A DNA stretch of 64,000 nucleotides from Adiantum capillus-veneris (lineage: Eukaryota; Streptophyta; Polypodiopsida; Polypodiales; Pteridaceae). This document shows positions 1 through 12,406 of this stretch, piece by piece. Location: NCBI GenBank assembly GCA_014529385.2, contig CM043942.1, positions 112,996,141-113,060,140 on the forward strand, given 5' to 3'. Both the position numbers and the translations under genes were made by a program. Each line of letters opens with the position of its first letter. The first letter of the stretch is position 1. The notes beneath the pieces are model-generated. The model was not told the origin of the DNA. It saw only the letters and a program-made list of their open reading frames with translations, and did not search any database.

Positions 1-628
1 AATGCATCAAACTTGACAACTTCTGGATTTCCTTGGGTCATAAGTCTCCAAGTACTAGCAAAAGTCTCGTAAGAATTTGGTAAGGCATCAAGAACAGTCT
101 GCACAAGGGAACTGTCTGAAATGACTTCACCTGCAGAAATAAGTTGCTGATTGATATCCTTGACACTAGCAAGGAAAGTGTCCATATCATCTTCCTCATG
201 CATAATCTTCGACTCCAACTCTTTACGCAGCAAAGCAATTTTAGCCTCATTGCGACTTGCATAAAGACCAGCCAAAATATCCCAAGCCTGTTTTGCAGAT
301 TTTGCTGAACGGATGTGAGAATAATGGTGCGCTTCACAGACAACGCAATCAATGCATGAGCCTGCGCATCCTTTACATCCCAACGAGCTTGTTCTGTCGT
401 AGGCAAAACAACTCTAATAACAACAATTCTTGCAACAAGACATGCAACATCCTTAACATCGCCTGCATCCTCAAAACTAGGACGTACATCAATGCCTTGC
501 ACAATATTCCAGACGCCCTTTGACACAAGAACATGTTGCATCATGTAAGCCCACATAGTGTAATTGTCCCCATCCAACCTGTCCTCAACAGTAAACATCT
601 TGAACACATCTATGTTGTTGTCAGCCAT
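1..628 (-). pseudogene. copia family A gag, frameshifted and truncated by the window edge
   Basis: This is the capsid-like gag of a copia element. The start is the ATG at 628-626 in an ACCATGG context, the same start as in the complete family A element. The first ~105 residues (MADNN..., then the LDGDNY and MWAYMMQHVL blocks) align without a gap. One G is missing near 319-320 compared with the intact copy, so the frame shifts and the remaining ~300 bases are readable only in another frame. The zinc knuckle and all pol domains lie beyond the window. It is certainly gag of this family; it could not make a complete product as it stands. Confidence 0.9.
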
Positions 629-953
629 GGTAAATGGTGCACCTGATGTGAAAACTGCCCGAAAAGAGGAGAAATGAAGCGAGAACAACACATGCTATAT
701 AGCACAAACCGTAGAAGATTGTAAGGCACCTGTTATGCAGAAAATGGCATTGACAGAAATTCTGCACAAAATGACGAAATAGCCTGTGCAGACTTGCCTG
801 TAATGGAAACGGAGGCCGAAATGAGCTCGAATAAAAAATCTGCTCTTCGAGCTTTTCCAAAAAAATTGTTGACATGCGAACGCTCGGCAAACCTCACTGT
901 AATCAAAGAAAGTGAGCAGGTGTGTGCTGGAGCAGCCTGGGAGGACGTAACCT

Positions 954-965
954 GCTCTGATACCA
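954..965 (-). other. Primer binding site, tRNA-iMet type
   Basis: The minus strand reads TGGTATCAGAGC two bases inside the 5' LTR. This matches the 3' end complement of initiator methionine tRNA, the usual primer of plant copia elements. Confidence 0.9.
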
Positions 966-967
966 AT

Positions 968-1194
968 TGTTGGAATTAGGGTTGTAGAGAAACTCACACA
1001 GCTTGGAGAAGACGAAGGAAGCTCAAGGCACACAATAGAGAGTGTATTACTTAGTGTGCAATGGAAAGATAGATAGCCCTAGAGTGATGGGCGTATATAC
1101 AATGCTCGGGGGAAAAAACCTCCTAAAGAGGGAAAAAATGCCCCTGTGGTCCTAGTGTGTTCACACACATGACTACCACATGTATATGGTAACA
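968..1194 (-). repeat. 5' LTR of copia family A copy 1
   Basis: It is 227 bp long, begins TGTTACC and ends CCAACA on the minus strand, and is flanked inward by the primer site. By eye it differs from the LTRs of the complete element at about six positions, so it is a related but older insertion. Confidence 0.92.
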
Positions 1195-1252
1195 GTTTCA
1201 CATGTTCTTTTTTGTATATTTTACTCTCTTGTGGGATGCGTTTTGAGCTAGT

Positions 1253-2090
1253 TTGCTCTCTACTTGTGTATATGATTATGTGCTTTACGCTCGGTTGAGC
1301 AGTTTGTCCCAGTTTATGCTTGCAGATTATGGAGTTAGCATCGATTTTGATGCATTTGATCATGCTTTTGAGCATTTTGTAGTGGTTGAGTTACCTCCCA
1401 CTTTGTTGCCAATTTTTGGCATGGTTTATGGTTGAGATTCTACTTGAGATTTTGCTCAGTTTACAGGGGAGATTTTGGCAGGTTTTTTTCGGATTCCTCG
1501 CCATACTTTGATTCTTAGCCATTCACTTGTGGTTGCAGATATGTGTGACAGTGTAGAGTCCACTACAGTGACTTTTGAGAGACAGCGGTCTCGTTCTTGC
1601 CGACACTTGCGTTGTTGGCATTGCGGTCACACAGGGCACATTAAACGCTGTTGTTTCAAACGTATGAGATAGTAGCGGAGATGTATGCAAGATGCACATA
1701 CAACTTTGACATATGTTAGAGAGGCAGTTCCAGTGGCACTCTATGCTAGTGACGACGATGCCATGTTTGCCTCCATTGTACCTCTTGCAGATTTGTCTAT
1801 AGTTAGCATACTTTCTCCACAGTGGTTACTGTTAGCGATGTTGCTTTCTACATCACACCATGTCGTGTTTGGTTTAACACATTTTCTAGTGGGAGAATTT
1901 GTTGTGTGCACTTGGCCGATGGTTTGGCGTTTGACATTGCAGGTGTAGGAGACGTTTGTTTGTCTTTGCGTAGTGGTGCATCATACACGCTACGACATGT
2001 GCGCTACGTTCCTCAGCTGAGACATATCTTGATCTCAGTGAGACAGTTGATAGCTTTTGGCTCTCAGATAATGCTTAGAGAGTAGTCTTT
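1253..2090 (+). pseudogene. Degraded copia gag zinc knuckle and protease region (family D)
   Basis: Pieces in several frames resemble copia gag-protease. At about 1615-1660 a zinc knuckle is readable (CWHCGHTGHIKRCC, a CX2CX4HX4C pattern). At about 1820-2085 comes the region downstream of the protease active site, ending in a block typical of copia polyproteins (LRHVRYVPQLRHILISVRQL). The protease active site itself is eroded: the expected D-S-G-A before the ITPCR block reads S-D-V-A. Stops and frame changes break it throughout and no LTRs are visible. It differs in sequence from families A, B and C here. It is an old remnant, possibly truncated by the family A insertion just to its left. Confidence 0.7.
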
Positions 2091-2216
2091 TTGAATGCAT
2101 TGCGGCTCACTAGTGATTGCCAGAGGAGCCCGGAGTGGCCAGGTATCCTATGCATGTGTTTGAGGTTCGAGACGGCATAATCTCGGTTTTGTTGCTAGCA
2201 TGCTCTGAGCGAGAGT

Positions 2217-2410
2217 CGATACATATCTCTTTCGCTAGTGATCTCCATCATGCTCAGGAGATAGAGCATTTAGCTATGCAAGATGTGTCAGTAGATTTTG
2301 TAGAGATAGAGATAGAGCGGCAGTGCTATAGTGAGACATGTTTCTTTCGCTAGTGATCTCCATCATGCTCAAGAGATATAGCATTTTACCGTGCAGGACA
2401 TGCCAGTGAA
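2217..2410 (+). repeat. Imperfect tandem duplication, period about 115 bp
   Basis: The block around 2217-2293 recurs at about 2332-2407, with a shared core (TTCGCTAGTGATCTCCATCA) and a few substitutions. It lies between the family D remnant and the family C remnant and seems to be a local duplication of degraded copia sequence. Confidence 0.75.
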
Positions 2411-2529
2411 CGAGTGGGCATAGGCCGAGAGTCTCTCTCACCTAGTTCTTGTACATACTAGTAGTTTAGCTAGTAAGTCTCAATTATTGGTGCATCGCTT
2501 TTAAAAGAAGGTAGCACAATTTCTGGTTT

Positions 2530-4590
2530 GTTGCATAGGATGAAGGTTATGCACAGAATTGGATTCTTGATTCTGGTGCAAGTTTCCATGTCACACCACA
2601 TTGAGAGTGGTTTTCCTCTTATGCATCCATACATGGCATAGTCAAGCTTGGCGACTCCTATGAGCTTGACATTATTGGTATTGGCATTGGTTATGTGAAA
2701 CTTCAGATGCATAATGGCACTACTTTTGTGTTGCAAAATGTTAAACATGTGTCCAAGCTTACAAAGAGCTTGCTTTCTATAGGGAAATTGGATGATCTTG
2801 GCCACACTACAGTTTTTGGTAATCGTTCTTGGATGATCTGCAAGAACAACCTTATCATGATGAAAGGTCGTAAAAATGGATCCCTAGTATCTATGTTTGT
2901 TTTGAGTGTCGACGACCACTCTATCTATGTTGTCGAGCTGCTGTCTACTACTGAGTTGTGGCATAGCCGGCTAGGGCATATTAGCCAAAAGAGAATGAAA
3001 ACACTTCAGTGTTTTGGCTACTTACCTGTGTTAGATTACACAGACTTTCCATTGTGTGAACACTATCTATACGGCAAACAGACTAGGTTGACATCTTTGC
3101 CATTGAACAGGAAACTACACGAACCCCTAGACTTAGTGCACAATGATTTGTGTGGTCCAATGCCGCATAAAACTCTAGGGGGGACAAACTATTTTCTCAC
3201 GTTCATAGTGATTCTACTAGAAAGGTGTGGGTGTATCTCCTTAAGCGTAAGGAAGAGGTCTTTTCAACTTTCCAAAAATTCATCGCCATGGTTGAGAACC
3301 AATCAAGAAAAAAGCTCAAAGCTTTTTGCACGGACAATGGTGGAGAATACATCTTTACGGAGTTCAAGGATTTTTGCAATAGAAGAGGCATTCGTCGGCA
3401 GTTTACTGTTCCATACACACCTGCACAAAATGGGATAGCTGAAAGAATGAATAAGACAATTCAAGAGCGAGTTATCTCTATGACGTCTATAGCGAAGCTT
3501 ACTCTAGAGTTTTGAGGGGAAGCTGTTCTAACAACAATGCACATCATCAACAAGTCACCTAGTTCTCCTTTGAATTTCAAAATTCCAAAGGAATTATGGA
3601 CTAGGAAAATGCCAAACTATGAGCATTTACGTGTATTTGGATGTGAGACATATGCACATGTGACCAAAGAACTTCGTCGCAAGTTAGATCCCAGGTCACA
3701 CAAATGCATTTTTATCGGCTATGGTGCAAATGTAGAGATGGGCTATCATCTTTGGCACCCAGAAAATCCAACAAAGTCATTCGTAGCTTTCACATGATTT
3801 TCAATGAATAAAAACTGCACAAGAAGCCCATCAAAGAAGTTGAATACAGACACGTTCATTTTGAGGATGTAGCCTACGAACAAACTCAGTTCAGTAGTGT
3901 TGCACCTAATCCTCAAGTGCAAGATACTACTATTGCTCTTGAGAGAGCAGAGTCCAGTAGTTAGGCACTGAGACGCTCTGTAAGAGTATCACGTGCACCC
4001 GAGTGGTTTGAGTCGGGTATACACCACATTTGACAGCGGAGATCCAACCTGCTTCAAAGAAGCTATACAAATAGACGATAACGTTAAGTGAGAGCACGCT
4101 ATGCAATCAGAGTACAATTCGATTGTGGCTAATAAGACATGGGATTTGGTTGAATTACCAAAATGCAAAAATGCTTTACCTTGCAAGTGGGTATACAACG
4201 GAAGATTTCGAGCCTAGTACAAGGCTCGTTTAGTTGCCAAGGGTTTCAAGAAGCAAAAAGATGTGGATTTCGACGAGAGTTTCTCTCCAGTAGTCAAGAG
4301 GACTACACTTTGCACTATGCTTGGCTTGGTTGCTATCCAGGACATGGAACTTGTCCAAATGGACGTGAACACAATATTTCTTCACAAGGATCTAGATGAA
4401 GATGTCTACATGAAACAACTAGAGGGTTTCGTATGTGACACCCAAAAGCCAACCATGGCAAAACTGGTTTGTAGACTTAAAAAGGCACTCTATGGCTCAC
4501 CTTGCCTTGTAGTGGTCGTACACATAGTTCTATGGGACCGTGAATGGTGGCTTGGATCATTGATGATGGCATTGATTCTTACAATGTAGA
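2530..4590 (+). pseudogene. Degraded copia pol: protease, integrase, partial RT (family C)
   Basis: The order is protease, integrase, RT, as in Ty1-copia. The protease DSGA lies at 2569-2580, with an in-frame stop soon after. The GAG-pre-integrase block (LWHSRLGH) is near 2955. The integrase zinc site has lost a cysteine (CEHY where the family has CEHC). The integrase core (DNGGEY, then a TPAQNG...AERMN block) continues in another frame from about 3225, after a frameshift near 3210. RT is recognisable at 4210-4497 (KARLVAKGF, FSPVVK, DVNTIFLH) and stops abruptly after LKKALYG, so the catalytic YVDD part and RNase H are absent. Sequence is closest to family B in this window. No LTRs were found. 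Confidence 0.85.
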
Positions 4591-5390
4591 GGGTATTATT
4601 TAGCAAAAAAGCAAGGCAAAAAAAAGAAAGCCATCAACGCTAGCTCATAGGACAATGTTGCACACTAAACTTTAGAACAAGAAAAAAATGCACTAAGAAA
4701 TATCAACTTATTTCTATGGTCTCTTCCAAAAAGTCTCACATTCCTCAACTCAAAAGGCATCAAAGGTTTCTTAAAAAGGTGGTGTGGGGAGGGTCACTAG
4801 AAGGCTATTTTTGGTTGAAGGGTTGGGCGGCTGCCTGCCCCCTTGGTGGGGTGAAATCGCTCGTCTGGGCAGATCGAGGTTGGACTTGGAGGGGTGTGTG
4901 TTCTATTGCTAGGGAAACGAGTGTTGTTCTACGGCGTGGACTATGCTGCAATGTTCTCTGGGTTGGCAATGGATCTCGCTGGAGCTTGGCCCTCCACAAT
5001 GGCCTAATGATTAAGTTGTGGATGCGGTGGTTCTTCCTGGTGGTTCGGGGCATTTCCTTGACTGTGGTGGCAGGCTCTTGGAGATCGTGGCACCTTGAAC
5101 GACCGGCTTCGGTGATGGGGACTGTTGGGCCCCACCCTATTGGATATATTTTCTGGTATGCGGCTCTATGTTCTCTGGGTGGTTTCTTTTCTGGGGTTGG
5201 CCTCCCCTGTTCTGGCCAGGTTATCAGTTTTTGTTTATGGGATTTTGTGGATCTTGGTATTGGTTGTTGGTTGCCTTGGCTCGGGGTGGAGCAGGGCTTT
5301 TTCATGTACTTTTTTGGTTTCTGTAATATATTTTCCCACTCACATATTGTGAGTTTTTCCACAAAAAAAAAAGGTTTGCCAACTTAAGGG
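4591..5390 (+). other. GT-rich non-coding block ending in an A tail, possible LINE 3' end
   Basis: No protein family is recognisable. The G/T-rich strand keeps a long frame open on both strands, which I attribute to composition. It ends with CACTCACA..TTGTGAG followed by a run of ten or more A at about 5363-5372. Similar endings close the LINE fragments at about 22496, 28840 and 29780. It may therefore be a LINE 3' untranslated region; this is a weak inference. Confidence 0.4.
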
Positions 5391-5840
5391 CCTCATTACA
5401 TGAGCTTGGTAAATTGCTTGTGTATCCAGTTACTTGCTTTAGGATAATCACAATGATTAAGCCCTAATCGGTGGTCAATGAGGGAAGACAAAGTGAAGGG
5501 GTTCACGAGGTAGGGTGCCTGCTCTATTTTTACACAAACCTTGCACTCTTGGGGATCATTATTGCATATCTTGATGTTTTCAAGAGCTCTAGGCAACAAT
5601 TTAGCAACTCATTTTCTCTCTCTACTTTACTTGCTCGTGACTAATAAAGGAGCGGGATCTTACATGAGACCAAGCTCTAAGGATGTGCTAATTATAGTAT
5701 ATCAAATCCTCATTACCCACAAAAGTATGAGGCAAAGCTATGAAGGGTCTTCTAACATGCATATTATTGAAGCATTGTTCTAAAATCAAGAGATTACTTA
5801 TTATTTTGATGAATTTTGTCATCATATAAAAGACAGTTAT

Positions 5841-5934
5841 AAATCTCTCAAGCACTTTGCAATGAGGATTTTATTTATAACAAAGGTAAATCTCTCAAGC
5901 ACTTTGCAATGAGGATTTTATTTATAACAAAGGT
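5841..5934 (+). repeat. Exact 47-bp tandem duplication
   Basis: The segment 5841-5887 (AAATCTCTCAAGCACTTTGC...) is repeated without a mismatch at 5888-5934. It is either recent or an assembly artefact. Confidence 0.93.
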
Positions 5935-6313
5935 TTATATTGGTTTGCAAGTGGCAAAGGCCTCAGCGTGTAATTGGTTTTTTTAGCTTTAGAGATAAGG
6001 ACTTGACGGCCTAGATGATGCCCTATTGTTTTCTTTAAGATTAAAGTTAATTTAAAATTAAAATGGCCCGTCTTTAAGATTTAAAAATAAAAGAAACTAA
6101 AATGTAAAAGATAAACAATTATAAATGTAAATTCGAAGTCCAAAAATTTATTTCCTCTCTTTCCTTTTCTATATCTAAAAATGCACAAACACACCACGCA
6201 TAGGCAAGAAGAGAACTCACGATTAAATGAGAGACGATCTTTAAAAAACCAATCCAGTAGGTAGCCAAAACGATTTTTTTACAAACCATTAATTAATTAG
6301 TTTTTTTGTTTTT

Positions 6314-6330
6314 GGGGGGGGGGGGGGGGG
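6314..6330 (+). repeat. Poly-G run of 17
   Basis: Seventeen G in a row follow a T-rich stretch. A complementary C-rich tract lies at about 6583-6610. Confidence 0.9.
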
Positions 6331-6654
6331 AGAAAAGAAAAGGGAAGGGTGGGAAAAAAAAGACCTCTAAAGTGATGTCTTTGCCTCTTTCTTTTCATAA
6401 GATAATTCAATCAACTAATTTCAATCATTGAGTTGAGCTTAGAGAAAATAACTCTAAAATCTTAAAAGATCTATATTATAGCACTCAAGCCTTATCATAG
6501 TGATCATTACCTTGAGTTAAAAGAGTACCTCACATTAAAAAGCCATCACTGTTCATGATTTGGCAAGAACACACCACCAACACCCAACCCCACCCCCACC
6601 CCCCTCCCCCCAAAAAAAATAAAAATAAAAAAATAAATTATTTTCTTCACAATA

Positions 6655-6810
6655 AGTTAACTCTAAATTTGAAAAGGATAATCACACTAAAAATCTCATA
6701 TTATAACAAAAAGTTTCATAATTTGAACTGACTTGAGAACCTTCTTGTCCAAACTTGAACATACCATTTTTCATTTTGAACAAGCTTTGGATAAAGCGAA
6801 CCTATCTTTT
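6655..6810 (+). repeat. Dispersed repeat, copy 1
   Basis: About 156 bp, similar over its whole length to 9513-9668 in the same orientation. Shared blocks include CTCATATTATAAC and GGATAAAGCGAACCTATC. No coding content; the element type is not known. Confidence 0.85.
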
Positions 6811-8010
6811 TTTTGTTGTTTTGTTGTGATGTTTTTTTTTTCTAAGTCCTAAAGATTATGGCTTTTTGATGTGAGGTGTTCTCTCAACTTAAAGTAATGT
6901 TGACTTTGATATGACTTGATTGCTTCCCCTTGTTTCTCTAAAAAGAAACATGATTGGATATCTATAAAGATTTTACAACTCTAATAAAATAAGCATGATA
7001 GAGATCTTTTAAGATTTTACAATTATTTTCTTTAATCTCAATTCAATAATTAAGATAATTTGGTTGTTTATTGAATGATTACCCGTATGAGAAAAAGGCG
7101 AAAGAGACATCTCTTTTAAGGTCTTATTTGAATTACGTTTCTGAAATAATTATTTCTCTCATTTATCCGGAGTTCTCTTCTTTTGTGTGTGTGTGAATTT
7201 TTTCTTTAATGTTATATTTATAAACTTTGATCTTTTATATTATATTTTCTTTTCTTTCTTAGCATAAAAGATGGGACAATTTAAATTTTAGTTAACTTGT
7301 TCTTTGAGCAAGAGACAGGCCACCAAAGTTACACATGAGTGTTCTCTACCTACTAAAAACATGCAACAATCCTCCACATATGCATAAGTCGATGATGGTG
7401 ATTATGATGATGGAACCTAGATTATGCATCCTAAGAAGTTGTTAGACAAAAGCATAGAGCTTTTGTCCCTACAAGTTTCAATAACCCGATTGAGGTGAAA
7501 ATTCCACTTTTACTTGACAAGAATTGCAAGGCTTTGTACTAGTCGTTGACTTAAAGGTAGGCGTATTTTGGTTGTGCATGCAGTGTTCGGGAAAAATCAT
7601 TTTCACAAACATACAAAAATCCCTCCAAGACAAATTTGAACTGAAAATTTTACAATAGTAGCGAGTATTTTTGCAAAATTACACTATTTTCCATATATTT
7701 TAAGTGGAATTTTCTCCTTCTTGCCCTCCCCTCAACCGTCTACTTTGATTTTGCAACCGGCTCAAGGCTAAGCTGAGGCACACTTTTCTCGAACATTGTG
7801 TGCATGCATGAGGGTGAAGGATAATCACGACAATAACATGGTCAATAACATGATGCTTGAAAATGATTTGGAGACAAAGAAAAACATTTGTTCACAAGTT
7901 GCAATATAAGATAAAAAAGAAAATAAATACATGATGGGTGCAATTGTGTAAATCACAAATATTAGCATACATTGGTAGAGCAAGAATCAAATTACCTTAC
8001 TATTGAAGCA

Positions 8011-8518
8011 CTAGTGCATTTTCAAATGACTCAGTGCTGTGCAAGAAGACACACTCACTCACACAATTGCAAAGGAGGTCGATGTGACCTCATCCCATTA
8101 TCAACGGATCCTCTTTCACTCTCAAGTTACTCTAGTGTGCATGCTTGTATGCATGGACATGGATATGGCTAATCATCAACTATTGCTGCTCAACCCACGT
8201 GATGAGGCCTTTGGGTTTCCCATTCCACACTCACAGGTCATCGACGTCACTTGAGGTGTCGTCGCTAGCATTTTCAAATGACTGTTGTGCAAGAAGACAC
8301 AATCACTCACACAATTGCAAAGGAGGTAGATGTCACCTCATCCCATTATCAATGGATCCTCTTTCACTCTCAAGTTACTCTAGTGTGCATGCTTGTATGC
8401 ATGGACATGGATATGGCTAATCATCGACTATTGCTACTCAACCCACGTGTTGAGGCCTTTGGGTTTCCCATTCCACACTCACAAGTCATCGACGTCACTT
8501 GAGGTGTTGTCGTTAGCT
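8011..8518 (+). repeat. Tandem duplication, period about 262 bp
   Basis: The unit 8011-8274 is repeated at 8275-8518 with few changes. Both units contain CAAGAAGACAC, a TGCATGCTTGTATGCATGG block and a GTCATCGACGTCACTTGAGG block. The frames that stay open across both copies are short and show no family resemblance. Confidence 0.93.
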
Positions 8519-9512
8519 TCAATCAACATCAACATCCTTGTGAACATGGGCTAGTGCTAGAGTTGGCATTGTGACAGATAGTTATCAAGGAAAGATCAAT
8601 AGTTAGAATAGGAAAGTCACAATGTGGGGAGCAGCGATAGCATGAGCTAGTGACCATGGCCACTATGAAGGAGGACAACAATGTGGTGTATAAAAACATG
8701 ATCTATGACCTACAAGATAACAAAAGTAGGCTCCACAACATTAAATGACACAATTGGTGCATATTGATTGCCATTGTAATGTTATTTATGTGGTGCATTA
8801 ATATATATTTTTTGTATGGCTGATAGGTGGAAAGCAATCTAGATCATTGGAATCTAATGGTGGATGCTAAATGCTCATAAATAAACTTTGTATTTTTAAA
8901 ATCTCTTTTACTATTATAACAATTCTGGAATTTATAAATATGCTCACATGGGTTCAGGGACCATGTGTGGGGAGTAGCCCTTGCCCACGAGTCATTGATC
9001 TTCTTCTTGATATCTCCTCTTCTTGCTCATGTGCATGTGTAGCACTCGATTATAGGAGGTGTGCATGTATGTGCTCTCGCTTGAATGCCAAACTTTGGAT
9101 CTCAATGAATGCTTATTACCAAGTGAATAGCCATGGCTTCGATACCATTGCTACAAGCAAATGTGTAGTGAGCCTACAAAATTACATGAAAATCGCATAC
9201 AAAGGAGCAACAAAACGAAGCATGCTTACCTCCAATGTCTTACATATTTATTGCACAATCTCCGGATACATTATGTGTAATCCTTCATTAATTTTTGGCG
9301 AGGTGACACAAATTTAGCTTGTTAATACAAGAGTAGGATGCATACGAGGCTGGATGTAATTATAGCAAATATCATGTATAATAATTAATGATGGGAAGAG
9401 TTGGTTGCGAAATTTTGCACGAGACTTAGAAAGGCATAGACACCTTGGTAGCAGGGCTCGGGAAACATTTTTTGTGGACCTAGCTTTGGAACCTTTTCAC
9501 ACACATATGAAC

Positions 9513-9668
9513 AGGCTAACTCTAAATTTGAGAGGGATAACACGCTAAAAATCTCATATTATAACTAAAAATTCCATAATTTGAACCGGCTTGAGAACCT
9601 TCTTGCCCAAACTTGAGCCGGCCATTTTTCATTTTGACCAGGCTTTGGATAAAGCGAACCTATCTTTT
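9513..9668 (+). repeat. Dispersed repeat, copy 2
   Basis: Partner of 6655-6810, same orientation, with scattered substitutions and small indels. Similarity fades on both sides at about the same places, so the pair marks a mobile or duplicated unit of ~156 bp. Confidence 0.85.
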
Positions 9669-12100
9669 CTCGAGCCCTCCTTGGTAGACTTACCATAGAT
9701 TGGTATAGTAAGCAAAAGAAGGTAGGGTTGGAAGAAGCTTGAACTTGGCAAGCTTACCATAGTGTGACAGTGAGCAAGGAGAAGGTAGGGCGAGAAGAAG
9801 TTAACCAAGTAAACAAAAGAGAAAACTAGAAAACCCACCCAAGAGACCTTCAAAATCTCTAGTGCTCAAAGATTTGCAAAAGGAGCATGAACATGAGCTT
9901 ATAAGTTAAAAAAGAGGAATAACACAAAAACGATCTCATACCATTTTGCGAGTATGATAAAAAAACAAAAATCGAATAAAAAATTTACAATTTTACGGAT
10001 TTGGTTATGTCCACAGTGTATAGCAAGTGTTGCGATGGTTTATGAAGATGCTCAAGAAAAATTGAGGAGGAAGAGAGCAAAATAGAAGAATTTTTTTCTA
10101 TTCTAATGAAAGAGATTACCTTGAGCCTCAAGAAAAGGAATAAAAAGAGTAAGTAGATTTTGTGCATGAGAGATCTCTCTTTGAGAATTGGATAAGCAAG
10201 AAGAAAAAGGGTGGGTGGTCTCTCTCTCATGCTTTTCCTCTCTCCCTCAGATCTTGTAATGAAGGCTGACAAGGGATCTCTTAGGCAATGTTAGGAAGAG
10301 TAACATTGAGTTGCTCCAATTAGAGCTCGGCAACGAAATTGCTTCCTATTGGTTGAGCCTATCAATCAATTAGGTTCAAGGTTTTTGGTTTTGAATTATT
10401 TAATCAAAGCAGACACCGACAATGGTGTGTATGGTCGCATTGTATACTTTGGCTTATCAAAATCGTTCATTGGAAGTGTTTATGGATTGCATACAAAAAT
10501 TCTTTTATGTTTCTCAATTATCTGCTATGATTATCATTAATCTATACATCAAGTCTCTATTATTTCTCTTGAATCAATTTAAACTTGTTATTATCTATTG
10601 CAATATGCAATTGAGTATCTAAATTTATAACATTTCTTCTTTGTTTCTGCTCCTCTCTCACTTCTCTCATTGCCAAAGGCCGACACCTACCCGGTCACCC
10701 TTGGAGAACCACTCACTCCGACAACGGTGGTGATGATAAGGGTAAACATGATAGTAGCATTGAACACAACAATCAACACATGGAAAGATTAGAAAATCAG
10801 GCAAGCAGATTTAGTAGACAACAATGACCCTTTTATATTGACTCTTGTCCTCACAAGCAATTGTTGCTAGCAATTGTATTGTAAAGAGCTTCTCTAGCTA
10901 TTTCCTCGACTCTTGTTGTTGCAAATCTATAGTAGTTGATCATGCCTCACATGAGAGAGACTGCATTCTAAATGAAACCTCCCATGCTAGGCAAGGCAAT
11001 GACGGGTGTTGCCACATGGAGATAAAGGTAGGGCAAAGGTGTGTAGCTTGAAAGTGGCACAAAAGATGTAGAAGAGAAGCAGCTAGAGGTGTCTCAAAGG
11101 GGGCATGTAAAATTGGAAGGTTTCTCCACTTGATCTTCATTTTGCTAGTCACTCTTTAGAAGACCGAATCTAGAAGTGATTCAAAGGGTGCATATAGAAA
11201 TTGGAAGGTTCCTTCACTTACTCTTCATCGTCTCAGTCACACTTAAGAAGGGAGGACTTCAAAGGTTTCTAGTAAAAGGACCCCCAACTATGGGTTGTAA
11301 GTGTAAACATTCTCGAATAATGTTCTTCATGTATTCAACGTAAAGTTCTTATCATAATCAATCTTGGGAGAGCATGTAGCTCAAGAGACCCACGCCGGGG
11401 GGGGAGGGGTTGGGGGATGTTTAAGCTATAAAATCTCAATTATTTAAAAAGCAAGTGAATTTAAACCCTCCTCTCTTTGTTTAAGCATGGCTTCCCTTTG
11501 AAAATGCATGCTTCTCTTTGGATATATATAGATAGGGATCCGTATAAGAAGACTTGGGTGCAAAAGGTGATTTATCCTATCTTGGACCTTCCACCTTGAA
11601 TTTTATGGTGCATGGGTATGGAGAAGGGGCCAATTCAGATCAAACACTTTGTGAAGTTCAAGTTTACTTTTTATAACCTGTTATTTCGAGTTACAAGCCA
11701 AATTATATGGTTAAAATAGTACAAATTTATCACAGTTACCAACAAAAGGGAACTGTGATCAGGTAAATAATGGGAGTAAGATTTTGTCTTGCCCTATCCA
11801 TCTTTAATGAAAATAAATGAGAGTTCACTTTTACATACATGTGAAGGGGCCAACTCAAAGATATTTCCAAGACCAAGACGAACGAGCTGAGTCACCCTAC
11901 TGAAGCCACATTGAAGAGCATCATGGTGGTGGGACCCATATACGATATACATCCTACGGAGTCTTCACAACCAAAAAAACTATTTTCCATGAGAAAATAA
12001 TCCTTTTATGATTATAATTCAACTATTTATTAAAGGATAATCAATTAAAACTAATTATTCACCTTAGTTAAATGTAACCTAATCTAAGGTCTTGGACCAC

Positions 12101-12109
12101 TATAAATAG
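12101..12109 (+). promoter_or_regulatory. Candidate TATA box (TATAAATAG)
   Basis: TATAAATAG is followed by a pyrimidine-rich stretch with CT and CA blocks, resembling a plant core promoter and leader. Any downstream transcription unit is interrupted about 300 bp later by the copia at 12407. No gene was identified, and it may be part of a degraded LTR. Confidence 0.3.
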
Positions 12110-12406
12110 CCTCTTGGCAAAGCTAAAAAACCAACCCACCTCTACTCCAACTACACTTGCTTATCTTAGTCTTCGTTAAGAGTACGAGAAGCCCTAATTT
12201 CCCTCTCAATCTTTCCACCCTAGTTATTTCTTTAAGTGGAGAGACATTTCTCTATCTCTACTCTCTGCACCCAAAAGGCTCTTAGCCACTCCAATCAAAA
12301 TAGCTCTTACAACAATTCATTATATATATATTTTTTGGTATGGTGCTCCTTGCTAATGGGTTGATTTCTCCGATTGGTATTGCGCTTTGGTGTCTTGCGG
12401 TCTCTC

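Larger units (their letters stand above)
1..1194 (-). mobile_element. Ty1-copia LTR retrotransposon, family A, copy 1 (5' part only)
   Basis: The minus strand reads 5' LTR (1194 to 968), Met-initiator tRNA primer site (965-954), an untranslated leader, then gag from 628 to the window edge. Every part is closely similar to the complete family A element at 50767-55858. The rest of the element (protease onward and the 3' LTR) lies outside the window, so no target duplication can be checked. Gag carries a frameshift, so this copy is defective as seen. Confidence 0.93.
5391..12401. other. Gene-free AT-rich region with small repeats
   Basis: No coding sequence with family resemblance was found on either strand. 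The stretch holds a 47-bp exact tandem duplication, a poly-G run, a ~260-bp tandem duplication, two copies of a ~156-bp dispersed repeat, C-rich and G-rich runs near 6580-6612 and 11394-11416, and a TATA-like site at 12101. Short open frames here are isolated and unconvincing. Confidence 0.6.

Noticed and set aside
4716-5387. Open frames of 223 codons (plus) and 185 codons (minus) over the same DNA
   Set aside because: The G/T-rich composition explains both; no recognisable domain. Treated as a possible LINE 3' UTR.
8011-8518. CRISPR-like repeat
   Set aside because: Two long adjacent units without regular short repeats and spacers, in a eukaryotic setting.
8871-9317. 148-codon open frame in AT-rich DNA
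   Set aside because: Unusual composition, no domain or signal recognised, and no neighbouring coding evidence; likely chance.
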